Below, piece by piece: positions 1 to 8,255 of a stretch of DNA of 64,000 bases (position 1 is its first letter; every line of letters begins with the position of its first letter). Source of the stretch: an uncultured Duncaniella sp. GTDB lineage: Bacteria > Bacteroidota > Bacteroidia > Bacteroidales > Muribaculaceae. The position numbers and the translations under genes are program-made. The stretch lies in the NCBI GenBank assembly GCA_910586305.1, contig CAJUGS010000001.1, positions 51,544-115,543 on the forward strand. Direction: 5' to 3'. The notes beneath the pieces were generated by a model that did no database searches, was not told the origin of the DNA, and saw nothing but the letters and a program-made list of their open reading frames with translations.

Positions 1-2
1 GT

Positions 3-1388
3 ATCAAGGTGTATCTGTTCGATAGCTTCCGCCCCACTCCGGAGCTTTCGTTCGCCATCCGCCACTTTGGCTGCCAGAGCGGTGTCAATATCACTGCCTC
101 GCACAACCCCAAGATCTACAACGGATACAAGGCCTACTGGGAAGACGGTGCCCAGATCATCGCTCCCCACGATGTCAACATCATTGACCATGTGAACCGC
201 ATCAAGAGCGTGAATGAAATCAAGTTCGAGGGCGACAAATCCAAGATCCAGATTGTCGGTGCCGATGTCGACAAGGTATATCTCGAGGCCATCAAGGGTC
301 TCTCGCTCAGCCCCGAGGCTATCGAGCGTCACAAGGATATGAAGATTGTCTACACCCCCATCCACGGCACAGGTGTGAAGCTCATCCCCGACTCTCTTAC
401 CAACTATGGTTTCCGCAACATCATCCATGTGCCCGAGCAGGATGTGCCCAGCGGAGACTTCCCCACTGTTGAGTCTCCCAACCCCGAAAATCCGCCGGCC
501 ATGGCCATGGCTATCGCCAAAGCCAAGGAGGTGGGTGCCGACATCGTGATGGCTTCCGACCCTGATGCTGACCGCGTGGGCTGCGTGATACGCGACAACA
601 ACGGTGAGTATGTGCTCCTCAACGGCAACCAGATCGTGATGATTCTGCTCAACTATCTCATTGAGCGCAATCGCGAGCTCGGCCGCATCAAGGGCAACGA
701 GTTTGCGGTGAAGACCATCGTGACCACCGAGACCATCAGGAGCATCTGCGAGGCCAACAACGTCAAGATGTTTGACTGCTACACCGGCTTCAAGTGGATT
801 GCGGCTGTGATCCGCGACAATGAGGATGTGCTTCGCTATCTGGGCGGCGGCGAGGAGAGCTATGGCTTCCTGGCCGAGACATTTGCCCGCGACAAGGATG
901 CCGTGAGCGCCTGCTCGCTCCTCGCCGAGGCTTGCGCCTGGGCCATGGAGAAGGGTCAGGACTTCCAGGCCATGCTCGCCGATATCTATCTCAAGTATGG
1001 CTACAGCCACGAGGTGGGAGTGTCGGTGGTACGTCCCGGCAAGACCGGTGCCGAAGAGATCCAGGCCATGATGAAGAGCTTCCGCGAGAATCCTCCCAAG
1101 ACTCTTGCCGGAAGTCCTGTGGAAATCATCAAGGACTACGACTCTCTCAATCTCACACACACTGCCGACGGCAAGGTGGAGAAGCTCGATTTCCCCTGCA
1201 CATCCAACGTGCTGCAGTATTTCACTGCCGACAATTCCAAGATTTCCATCCGTCCCTCAGGCACTGAGCCCAAGATCAAGTTCTACATGGAGGTGCGCAT
1301 CCCCATGGGCAAGGTGGAGGACTACAATGCCTGCCAGACCGAGGCTCATGCCAAGATCGAGGCTCTCAAGAAGGATCTCGGTATCTGA
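3..1388 (+). CDS. Phosphoglucomutase/phosphomannomutase, 5'-truncated by the window edge
   Basis: Cytosolic alpha-D-phosphohexomutase that interconverts hexose 1- and 6-phosphates. The reading frame is open to the left edge (it reads I-K-V-Y-L-F-D from base 3), so the N-terminus is missing and the GTG at base 9 is only an internal Val codon. Counting from that codon, the catalytic phosphoserine loop TASHNP is at residues 29-34. The metal-binding loop DPDADRVG, the sugar-binding loop GGGEESYGF and the C-terminal phosphate-binding loop RPSGTEPK follow in family order. About 460 residues are visible; Bacteroidetes members of the PGM2-like type have about 580, so roughly 120 are off-window. It is followed by a strong bidirectional hairpin shared with the convergent ferritin gene. 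Glucose versus mannose specificity cannot be decided from sequence. Confidence 0.93.
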   Translation: MKVYLFDSFRPTPELSFAIRHFGCQSGVNITASHNPKIYNGYKAYWEDGAQIIAPHDVNIIDHVNRIKSVNEIKFEGDKSKIQIVGADVDKVYLEAIKGLSLSPEAIERHKDMKIVYTPIHGTGVKLIPDSLTNYGFRNIIHVPEQDVPSGDFPTVESPNPENPPAMAMAIAKAKEVGADIVMASDPDADRVGCVIRDNNGEYVLLNGNQIVMILLNYLIERNRELGRIKGNEFAVKTIVTTETIRSICEANNVKMFDCYTGFKWIAAVIRDNEDVLRYLGGGEESYGFLAETFARDKDAVSACSLLAEACAWAMEKGQDFQAMLADIYLKYGYSHEVGVSVVRPGKTGAEEIQAMMKSFRENPPKTLAGSPVEIIKDYDSLNLTHTADGKVEKLDFPCTSNVLQYFTADNSKISIRPSGTEPKIKFYMEVRIPMGKVEDYNACQTEAHAKIEALKKDLGI

Positions 1389-1424
1389 TATAGTCCGGAT
1401 AGAATCTGAGACGATATAAATAAT

Positions 1425-1461
1425 GAAGGCCCTGTCAATCATTTCGATTGACAGGGCCTTC
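1425..1461. terminator. Bidirectional terminator hairpin between phosphohexomutase and ferritin
   Basis: Perfect 16-bp inverted repeat (arms 1425-1440 and 1446-1461) with a 5-nt loop, lying between two convergent stop codons. Only a broken T-run follows (TGTTGTTTCG). Confidence 0.85.
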
Positions 1462-1489
1462 GCTGTTGTTTCGTCGGATATAGGCCGGT

Positions 1490-2005
1490 TTACTCGGCGA
1501 GGGGCGACGGAGCCACGTAGGTGCGGGTGGCAAGCTCGCGGTCGATCATGTAGAGACCCATGCCGTTGTCGCCGATGAGTGTGAGCTTGTCGATGAGCTG
1601 GCGGCAATTGTCCTCCTCTTCCACCTGTTCGGACACAAACCAGTTGAGACGGTCGCGGGTGGCATAGTCCTTCTCGTCTGCCGCAAGAGCATAGATGGAG
1701 TTGATCATGGCTGTCACTTTCTGCTCATGCTCGAGGGTGGCGCGGAATGCGTCGGCGGCTCCGGCCCATTCGGTGGGGACGGCGTCGATGGCCTTGAGGA
1801 TGACGCGGCCTCCGCGTTGATGCACGTAGTTCATGAAGATGGTGGCGTGGGCCTGCTCTTCCTGGAACTGCACTCTGAACCAGTTGGCAAGGCCGGGGAG
1901 TCCGGCCGATTCGAAATGTGCGCTCATCGAGAGATAGAGATACGCGCTATAGAACTCAGCGTTGATCTGCTCGTTGATAGCGTCCTGGATTTTGCTGTTC
2001 AGCAT
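1490..2005 (-). CDS. ftnA: Non-heme bacterial ferritin (iron storage)
   Basis: Cytosolic iron-storage protein that oxidises Fe(II) and packs iron in a 24-mer cage. At 171 residues it has the normal length. The ferroxidase ligands fall at the same numbers as in E. coli FtnA: E17, Y24, E50, H53, E94, Q127 and E130. No heme-ligand Met pattern marks it as a bacterioferritin. It is transcribed alone, convergent with the phosphohexomutase. The upstream region carries a TATTTTTG -7 box, a 16-bp palindrome and a leader hairpin (separate entries), so iron- or oxidant-responsive control is plausible but inferred. The ATG start follows an A-rich stretch, and the next Met residues are all inside the four-helix bundle. 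Confidence 0.95.
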   Translation of the reverse strand: MLNSKIQDAINEQINAEFYSAYLYLSMSAHFESAGLPGLANWFRVQFQEEQAHATIFMNYVHQRGGRVILKAIDAVPTEWAGAADAFRATLEHEQKVTAMINSIYALAADEKDYATRDRLNWFVSEQVEEEDNCRQLIDKLTLIGDNGMGLYMIDRELATRTYVAPSPLAE

Positions 2006-2022
2006 ATTCTTGATGTTTTTTT

Positions 2023-2049
2023 ATGGGCCGGAGTCGGGCCCCGGCCCAT
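2023..2049 (-). promoter_or_regulatory. GC-rich hairpin in the ferritin 5' leader
   Basis: Nine-base arms at 2023-2031 and 2041-2049 pair perfectly around a 9-nt loop. The hairpin lies between the -7 box (2064-2071) and the ferritin ATG (2005), so it would be in the leader RNA. It could affect translation or stability; no known riboswitch is recognised. Confidence 0.45.
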
Positions 2050-2063
2050 GGTTAATGAGGTTG

Positions 2064-2101
2064 CAAAAATAACATTTTTAGAATGAAAACGATCTCGTTT
2101 T
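2064..2101 (-). promoter_or_regulatory. Ferritin promoter -7 box with upstream palindromic operator candidate
   Basis: Reading leftward, TATTTTTG (2071-2064) matches the Bacteroidetes -7 box TAnnTTTG. About 14 bp upstream lies AAAACGATCTCGTTTT (2086-2101), a palindrome broken only at its two central bases. It covers the region where the -33 element should be, as an operator would. No good TTTG -33 element is present, which fits an activator- or repressor-controlled promoter. Confidence 0.5.
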
Positions 2102-2164
2102 GTAATATTTTACATATTTAACCTATGTTAACGTTGGGTGGGGCGGGTAAAAGTCTGTTTATTT

Positions 2165-2196
2165 TTTGTGTTTTTAACAGATTGTTGTTAACTTTG
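2165..2196 (+). promoter_or_regulatory. Bacteroidetes sigma-A promoter for the WecA-like gene
   Basis: TTTG (2165-2168), a 20-bp spacer and TAACTTTG (2189-2196) match the consensus exactly. Transcription should begin near 2203, about 200 nt before the next start codon. The rest of the 2006-2400 gap therefore holds the ferritin promoter and a long leader. Within that leader a possible 22-codon ORF (2285-2353) has no visible ribosome signal. Confidence 0.8.
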
Positions 2197-2400
2197 CAAC
2201 GCGCATACCGCAACGTTTTGCGCGATTTTAGAAACCTCTTTCCGGTACTGACGGCCGGCTTGGATTTCCACCGGTATAATCATAATGGCTAACCTTGCCG
2301 GAGACTTTGACATTCCGGATATAAAAAGCGTCATGAAAGATGATGGCGCCTAATCTATCATCACCCTAAGACACAGATATAGCTTATTCACCACAAGATT

Positions 2401-3513
2401 ATGACTTATTGGATAATCAATTCGCTCATTGTAATAGCATTGTGCGTTCTTTTTGCAGGAGTTCTTATACCTCAGATACTCCTTATTGCGTATCGACGAA
2501 ACCTGTTTGACGAGGTTGACGAGAGAAAAATCCACAAAGGCCTTATTCCCCGTCTCGGAGGCATTGCTTTTGAACCAGTGATTCTGCTTTCGCTTGCGTT
2601 GCTTACCGGCATCAACCTCATTATGGGCTATTCGCAGTTTTCGAATGCTTTCATAGAGCATTCAGTGCTTCTCATAGCCGGTTTCTGCTCTATCCAGATG
2701 CTTTATCTTGTGGGTATTGCCGATGACCTTATCGGTATCAAATACAGGGCTAAATTTGTGGTTCAGATTATCTGTGCGGTGCTTCTCATTGTCGGCGGTT
2801 GCTGGTTTGACACCCTTGGCGGTGTGCTTGGTATCACCGATTGGTCGCCATGGGTGGGAATGCCGTTCACAGCCATCATCATAGTGTTCATTATCAACGC
2901 TATCAACCTCATAGACGGTATTGACGGTCTGGCCTCGGGTCTCAGCTCCATAGCCACGATCATCTATGGAATCTCCTTCTTTGTGATGGGCGACTATGCC
3001 TATGCCATGGTGAGCTTCGCCACCTTCGGTGTGCTCGTGCCGTTCTTCTACTACAATGTGTTTGGCGATGTGAAGAAACACAGCAAAATCTTCATGGGCG
3101 ATACCGGCTCGCTCACCATCGGCCTGCTTCTTGCAGTGCTCGGCACCAAGCTGTTCACCCACTCGGGCTTCGTGGCCACCGAATTTCATCCTGCCGTGCT
3201 TGCCTTCTCTCCGCTCATCATTCCGGCTTTCGACGTGTGTCGTGTCTACACCGTGCGCATCCGTCACCACCGCTCTCCCTTCCTGCCCGACAAGAACCAC
3301 ATCCACCACAAGTTTCTTGCCGCCGGCATGAAGCCCCGCACCGCCATGGTGAGCATCATCTCCATCTCGGCCTTCTTCACACTTGTGAATTTCGCATTGT
3401 CCACAGTCTTGAATATCAATCTCATCGTCATATTTGACATCCTCGTGTGGATCGGTTTCAACAGCTGGCTCAACAAGAGGATAAAGAAAGTCGGCGGCAG
3501 CACTGTGTCATAG
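2401..3513 (+). CDS. Undecaprenyl-phosphate sugar-1-phosphate transferase, WecA/MraY family
   Basis: Polytopic inner-membrane enzyme that moves a HexNAc-1-phosphate from a UDP-sugar onto undecaprenyl phosphate, the first step of a lipid-linked glycan. About ten hydrophobic helices are visible over 370 residues. Family motifs: the Mg-binding Asp pair in GIADDLIG (D108, D109), NAINLIDGIDGL (166-177), the cytoplasmic loop FMGDTGSL (231-238), and HIHH (300-303). The HIHH form is typical of WecA/WbpL/TagO enzymes rather than MraY. It is transcribed alone from a consensus promoter with a long leader and ends at a good terminator. A plausible job is priming an O-antigen-like or protein O-glycan, possibly connected to the glycosyltransferase operon at 14.8-20.1 kb. 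Sugar specificity is unknown. Confidence 0.9.
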   Translation: MTYWIINSLIVIALCVLFAGVLIPQILLIAYRRNLFDEVDERKIHKGLIPRLGGIAFEPVILLSLALLTGINLIMGYSQFSNAFIEHSVLLIAGFCSIQMLYLVGIADDLIGIKYRAKFVVQIICAVLLIVGGCWFDTLGGVLGITDWSPWVGMPFTAIIIVFIINAINLIDGIDGLASGLSSIATIIYGISFFVMGDYAYAMVSFATFGVLVPFFYYNVFGDVKKHSKIFMGDTGSLTIGLLLAVLGTKLFTHSGFVATEFHPAVLAFSPLIIPAFDVCRVYTVRIRHHRSPFLPDKNHIHHKFLAAGMKPRTAMVSIISISAFFTLVNFALSTVLNINLIVIFDILVWIGFNSWLNKRIKKVGGSTVS

Positions 3514-3546
3514 CTCTTTCAGCCGCTGTCCGAATACACCCCATAG

Positions 3547-3581
3547 TGCCCTCTCTGCCGTCAAGGCGGGAGGGCATTTTT
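3547..3581 (+). terminator. Rho-independent terminator after the WecA-like gene
   Basis: Arms 3547-3553 and 3570-3576 pair perfectly, with a five-pair inner stem around a 5-nt loop, followed directly by a run of T. Confidence 0.85.
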
Positions 3582-3636
3582 CTGCCCCATCACTAATTTT
3601 AACTCGCTATGAGAGGGTTGTTTCCGCAAAAAGTAG

Positions 3637-3644
3637 TAACTTTG
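3637..3644 (+). promoter_or_regulatory. Promoter -7 box for trpS
   Basis: TAACTTTG fits TAnnTTTG and ends 23 nt before the trpS ATG. The -33 position is weak (GTTG at 3617-3620, spacer 16). It may drive the whole rightward gene train to about 14.8 kb. Confidence 0.6.
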
Positions 3645-3667
3645 TCACCCAAATAACCCTATTCATC

Positions 3668-4729
3668 ATGAACGAAAAAGAAATTGTGCTTTCAGGCATC
3701 CGTGCCACAGGAAATCTTCACTTGGGCAACTATTACGGAGCTCTGAGGAATTTTGTGAAAATGCAGGATGACTATGATTGCAACTACTTCATAGCCGACC
3801 TCCACGCTCTGACCACCAATCCCGATCCCGTGGAGCTGCATGAGAATGTCAAGAATATCCTTGCCGAGTATCTGGCCGCAGGCGTAGATCCCGAAAAGGC
3901 CACTATCTTCGTGCAGAGCGACGTGCCCGAGATTTCAGAGATGTATCTTCTGCTCAATATGCACGTGGGCATAGGCGAGCTGCTCCGCACCACTTCGTTC
4001 AAGGACAAGGCCCGCAAGCAGCTCGGAATCTCCACCGACAGCGACGAGGATATAGAGAAGCAAATTGTCGGCAACGAGTCAAACAAGCGTGTCAATGCCG
4101 GCCTCCTCACCTACCCCACCCTGATGGCCGTAGACATCCTCATCCAGAAGGCGCGCAAGGTGCCCGTCGGAAAGGACCAGGAGCAGCATCTGGAGCTCAC
4201 ACGCCGTTTTGCCCGCCGATTCAATTCGTTCTACAACGTCGACCTTTTCCCCGAACCGGAGAATTTCAACTTCGGCCAGAATGCTGTGAAGGTGCCCGGC
4301 CTTGACGGCTCCGGCAAGATGGGCAAGAGCGAGGGCAACTGCATCTATCTCGTCGACGAAGAGAAGGTGCTCCGCAAGAAAGTGATGCGTGCCGTGACCG
4401 ACGAGGGTCCCAAGACTCCCGGTCAGCCCGTTTCTGAGCCTGTCAACAACCTGCTCACACTCATGGAGCTTACCACTGCTCCCGAGATTGTGCAGAGCTA
4501 TCGTGACGCTTATGCCGACTGCTCCATCCGCTATGGCGACATGAAGAAGCAGCTGGCCGAGGATATCCTCAAAGTCACCACCCCCATCCGCGAGCGCTAT
4601 CAGGCAATCCGCGCCGACGAGGCCTATATTGCCAAGGTTGTGAGCCTCGGAGCCGAGCGTGCCCGCGAGCGTGCCTCACGCACCCTTCAAGAGGTGAAGA
4701 AGGCCATGGGTATCATCAAGTTCTATTAA
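3668..4729 (+). CDS. trpS: Tryptophan--tRNA ligase
   Basis: Cytosolic class I aminoacyl-tRNA synthetase that charges tRNA-Trp. The HIGH-type signature is HLGN at residues 18-21 and the KMSKS-type loop is KMGKS at 217-221. Length (353 residues) is typical for bacterial TrpRS. The ATG lies just downstream of a TAACTTTG promoter box. The next gene begins 49 nt after the stop with no terminator between, so readthrough into the DUF2723 gene is likely. Confidence 0.97.
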   Translation: MNEKEIVLSGIRATGNLHLGNYYGALRNFVKMQDDYDCNYFIADLHALTTNPDPVELHENVKNILAEYLAAGVDPEKATIFVQSDVPEISEMYLLLNMHVGIGELLRTTSFKDKARKQLGISTDSDEDIEKQIVGNESNKRVNAGLLTYPTLMAVDILIQKARKVPVGKDQEQHLELTRRFARRFNSFYNVDLFPEPENFNFGQNAVKVPGLDGSGKMGKSEGNCIYLVDEEKVLRKKVMRAVTDEGPKTPGQPVSEPVNNLLTLMELTTAPEIVQSYRDAYADCSIRYGDMKKQLAEDILKVTTPIRERYQAIRADEAYIAKVVSLGAERARERASRTLQEVKKAMGIIKFY

Positions 4730-4778
4730 TCCATCTGCTTTTTTCTCTCTTGACATCCGTAACCGCATCAAAAACGGT

Positions 4779-7700
4779 ATGAAAAAATACGACATAATCA
4801 ACAACTCGCTGGGCTGGCTGTGCTTCCTGATAGCCGCTGTCACCTATATGCTCACGCTCGAGCCTACGGCGAGTTTCTGGGATTGCCCCGAATTCATATC
4901 TCAGGGCTTCAAACTTGAAGTGGGACACCCGCCGGGCAACCCTATCTTCATGCTCGCGGCCCGATTCTTCGTCAACTTCGCATTCGGCGATGTGACCAAG
5001 GTGGCACTCATGGTCAATGCCATGTCGGCTCTCCTGTCGGCCGCCACGATACTGCTCCTTTTCTGGACCATCACCCATCTGGTGAAGAGGCTGACAGTCA
5101 AGGACGATGCTGAATCAGTGAGCCTCACTGAGATGTTGGTCATCTTCGGCTCAGGTCTGTGCGGTGCACTGGCCTATACATGGAGTGACACATTCTGGTT
5201 CTCTGCTGTCGAGGGCGAGGTCTATGCGTTTTCCTCGTTCTGCACGGCCCTCGTGTTCTGGCTGATTCTGAAGTGGGAAAACCGCGCCCACCTGCCCCAC
5301 AGCGACAAATACCTGGTGCTGATAGCCTATGTGATAGGCATATCCATCGCCGTCCACCTTCTCAATCTCCTCTGTATACCGGCCATAGGTCTCGTGATTT
5401 ACTACCGTCTGTGGAATAACACCACGGCCAAGGGATCGCTTGTCACTCTGGGCTTGTCGGCTGTTGTTGTCGGACTGATTCTCTACGGCCTGGTGCCCGG
5501 TTTCATCGAGGTGTCGCAGTATTTCGAGATTTTCTGTGTCAACACCCTCGGTATGAGCTACAACACAGGTGTGCTCATCTATGCCGTCCTTGCCGTCGGT
5601 ACCTTTGTGTGGGCCATCCGCGAACTCTACGTTCAGAAGAGCGTCTCACGCATCCGCTGGAGCGTGGCTCTGAGCATACTGCTCTCCGGTATTCCCTTCA
5701 TAGGCGACAGTATGTGGATTCCCGCTGTCATCATGATAGCGGTACTTGCCTATCTATTCATGGCCAAGAGGTTGCCTGTGCGCATCCTCAATCTCGTGGT
5801 GACGAGCATCTTTGTCATCTTTATTGGCTATTCGAGCTACGCGCTTCTGCTCATACGCTCCAATGCCAATCCGCCTATGAACCAGAACGCTCCCGACAAT
5901 GTGTTCTCTCTCGCCTCCTATCTCAACCGCGAGCAGTATGGCGAGCGTCCGCTCTTCTACGGACAGACCCTCAATTCGGGCGTGGTCTACGGTGTTGGCG
6001 ACGGCGGCCAGCTCTCACCTATCTACACCCCCGGCACTCCCATTTACTCCAAGGTAGCCAAGACTTCTCCCGACCAGAAGGATGAGTATAAGCTCGTGGG
6101 CTACAAGAAGAACTACAAGATGAACCCCGAGCTGGATATGCTCTTCCCTCGCATCTACAGCGGTCTCCATGCCCAGGCTTATTCTGACTGGATCGGAGGC
6201 CTTAAGGGCTATCCTGTCAAGGCCACGCAGTATGTCGACGAGAATGGAAACACTCTCCAGACCACCGACCGCATCAAGCCCACTATGGGTGAGAATATGA
6301 GGTTCTTCCTCGTCTACCAGCTCAACCATATGTACTGGCGTTATTTCATGTGGAATTTCGCCGGACGCCAGAACGATATCCAGGGCAACGGAGAGGTGAA
6401 CCACGGCAACTGGATTTCGGGCCTTCCCTTCATTGACAATCCTCGTCTGGGCGACCAGAGTCTCCTTCCGGCCTCGGAGGGCAAAGGTAATGCCGGACAC
6501 AATGTGTTCTATATGCTTCCTCTCATCCTGGGCCTCGTGGGTCTCGGATGGCAGGCCTTTGTGTCGAAGCGCGGCATTGAGCAATTCTGGGTGATATTCT
6601 TCCTCTTCTTCATGACAGGTATAGCCATTGTGCTCTATCTCAACCAGACCCCCACCCAGCCCCGTGAGCGCGACTATGCTTTCGCAGGCTCCTTCTACGC
6701 CTTTGCCATCTGGATTGGTATGGGCGTGGCCGGACTTTGGTGGATTGTCCGTAACGCACTCGCCGGAAAGAAGCCCGAGAAGCTTGAGAAGGCCGGCATG
6801 ACCGCTGCTTTCATCGCTGTTGTGGCAGGTCTCATCGTGCCATTCCAGATGGTGTCGCAGACATGGGACGACCATGACCGTTCGGGCCGATACACAACCC
6901 GCGATTTCGGTATGAACTATCTCGACTCGCTCGACGAGAACGCCATCATATTCACCAATGGCGACAATGACACATTTCCTCTCTGGTATGCCCAGGAGGT
7001 GGAGGGACACCGTACAGACGTGAAGGTAGTCAATCTTTCATATCTCACCACCGACTGGTATGCCAACCAGGTGAGACATCCGTCGTATGAAGCTCCCGGT
7101 ATAGAGACTCTCGCCAAGCCCGAGGATTATGCCTACGACCGCATGAACTTCAACTACTTCGCTGTCGACGAGGATACTACCGCTACGAATGTCTATGCAT
7201 CGCTGCGCCAGCTCTACGACCCGAAATCGAGTCAGAACTCCTGGGGTGCGCCAATGATGAAGTATCCCAATATGTTCATTCCTGTTGATGTCGACGCTGC
7301 CGTCAAGGCCGGCCGCATCACCGAGCAGGAGGCCCGGACAGCCGATACAGTCATCAACGCCAATATGCACAACGACCGTGGCACCGGCCATGGCGGAATG
7401 TCGCTGAGCCAGGTGCTGTCGCTCGATATGCTCGCCACATCCGTCAAGAACGGCTGGAACCGTCCCGTCTACTTTGCATCGACCGTGCCCAGCGAGTATT
7501 ATCTCGGTCTTCAGCCCTATATGCGCTCCACAGGTATGGCCTATGAAATCACTCCGGTGTACAATTCGGAAAACTCCGACTATGACATCACCGCCGTGAA
7601 TACCGACAAGGCCTATCGGAACATCATGGAGAAATTCCGTTGGGGCGGACTCGACAAGGTGACCGGTCCCGGCCAGGTTTATCTCGACGAGACAGTGCGC

Positions 7701-8234
7701 CGCATGGTCACCACCACCCGTTCCTACATTCTCAACGCAGCCACAGCCATGGTGAACGAGGCCGTGATGGCCGAGCGCGCCGACTCTGCATCAATCGCTC
7801 CCGACCAGAAGGCGGCCCTCGAAGCCTACAAGGCCGACCGTTATGCCAAGGCGCTCGAGCTCGTGAAGCTGATAGAGGAGAAACTTCCCGAATCGGCCTC
7901 TCCCTATGCCGTGCAGATTCCCCAGAAGATGGCCCAGATATACGGACGCATCGGTATGGCCACCGGCAACAAGGAGGCTTCGGCCCATGCTCTGGAGCTG
8001 ATAGAGAAAGAACTGCACCGGTATGCTGCAAACGTGAAGTACTACCAGAGCCTCTCGCCCTGGCAGTATGCCACTCTTCCGCAGACCGACCGCTTCATCG
8101 AGACATACTACATGGTTTATCTGCTCCAGGATTTCACCGATCTTGGCGGTGATCCAGAACCCCTCATCGAGAATCTCACCGACATGGGTGTCAACTTCGA
8201 CCGCATAGTGGAGATTATCGACCGCCAGGGATAA
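4779..8234 (+). CDS. DUF2723 multi-pass membrane protein, GT-C glycosyltransferase-like
   Basis: Large integral membrane protein (1151 residues). The N-terminal two thirds hold many hydrophobic helices. The first extracytoplasmic loop carries WDCPEF (residues 34-39) followed by GHPPGNP near 49-55, the hallmark of DUF2723. The family includes human TMEM260, a protein O-mannosyltransferase (GT117), and has a GT-C layout with a catalytic acidic residue in that first loop (D35 or E38 here). The last part, from about residue 690, is soluble and probably periplasmic; it contains the conserved stretch NGDNDTFPLWYAQEVEG. A role in periplasmic O-glycosylation from a polyprenyl-linked donor is inferred; no bacterial member's substrate is assumed. 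It sits between trpS and pdxA, 21 nt before the latter. Confidence 0.8.
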   Translation: MKKYDIINNSLGWLCFLIAAVTYMLTLEPTASFWDCPEFISQGFKLEVGHPPGNPIFMLAARFFVNFAFGDVTKVALMVNAMSALLSAATILLLFWTITHLVKRLTVKDDAESVSLTEMLVIFGSGLCGALAYTWSDTFWFSAVEGEVYAFSSFCTALVFWLILKWENRAHLPHSDKYLVLIAYVIGISIAVHLLNLLCIPAIGLVIYYRLWNNTTAKGSLVTLGLSAVVVGLILYGLVPGFIEVSQYFEIFCVNTLGMSYNTGVLIYAVLAVGTFVWAIRELYVQKSVSRIRWSVALSILLSGIPFIGDSMWIPAVIMIAVLAYLFMAKRLPVRILNLVVTSIFVIFIGYSSYALLLIRSNANPPMNQNAPDNVFSLASYLNREQYGERPLFYGQTLNSGVVYGVGDGGQLSPIYTPGTPIYSKVAKTSPDQKDEYKLVGYKKNYKMNPELDMLFPRIYSGLHAQAYSDWIGGLKGYPVKATQYVDENGNTLQTTDRIKPTMGENMRFFLVYQLNHMYWRYFMWNFAGRQNDIQGNGEVNHGNWISGLPFIDNPRLGDQSLLPASEGKGNAGHNVFYMLPLILGLVGLGWQAFVSKRGIEQFWVIFFLFFMTGIAIVLYLNQTPTQPRERDYAFAGSFYAFAIWIGMGVAGLWWIVRNALAGKKPEKLEKAGMTAAFIAVVAGLIVPFQMVSQTWDDHDRSGRYTTRDFGMNYLDSLDENAIIFTNGDNDTFPLWYAQEVEGHRTDVKVVNLSYLTTDWYANQVRHPSYEAPGIETLAKPEDYAYDRMNFNYFAVDEDTTATNVYASLRQLYDPKSSQNSWGAPMMKYPNMFIPVDVDAAVKAGRITEQEARTADTVINANMHNDRGTGHGGMSLSQVLSLDMLATSVKNGWNRPVYFASTVPSEYYLGLQPYMRSTGMAYEITPVYNSENSDYDITAVNTDKAYRNIMEKFRWGGLDKVTGPGQVYLDETVRRMVTTTRSYILNAATAMVNEAVMAERADSASIAPDQKAALEAYKADRYAKALELVKLIEEKLPESASPYAVQIPQKMAQIYGRIGMATGNKEASAHALELIEKELHRYAANVKYYQSLSPWQYATLPQTDRFIETYYMVYLLQDFTDLGGDPEPLIENLTDMGVNFDRIVEIIDRQG

Positions 8235-8255
8235 ATTTCTAAGCACAGAAAAACA

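Noticed and set aside
2285..2353. 22-codon ORF in the WecA-like leader as a real gene
   Set aside because: No ribosome signal or family; kept only as a remark on the long leader.
2350..2661. 103-codon minus-strand frame over the start of the WecA-like gene
   Set aside because: It is antisense to a clear membrane enzyme and has no supporting signal.
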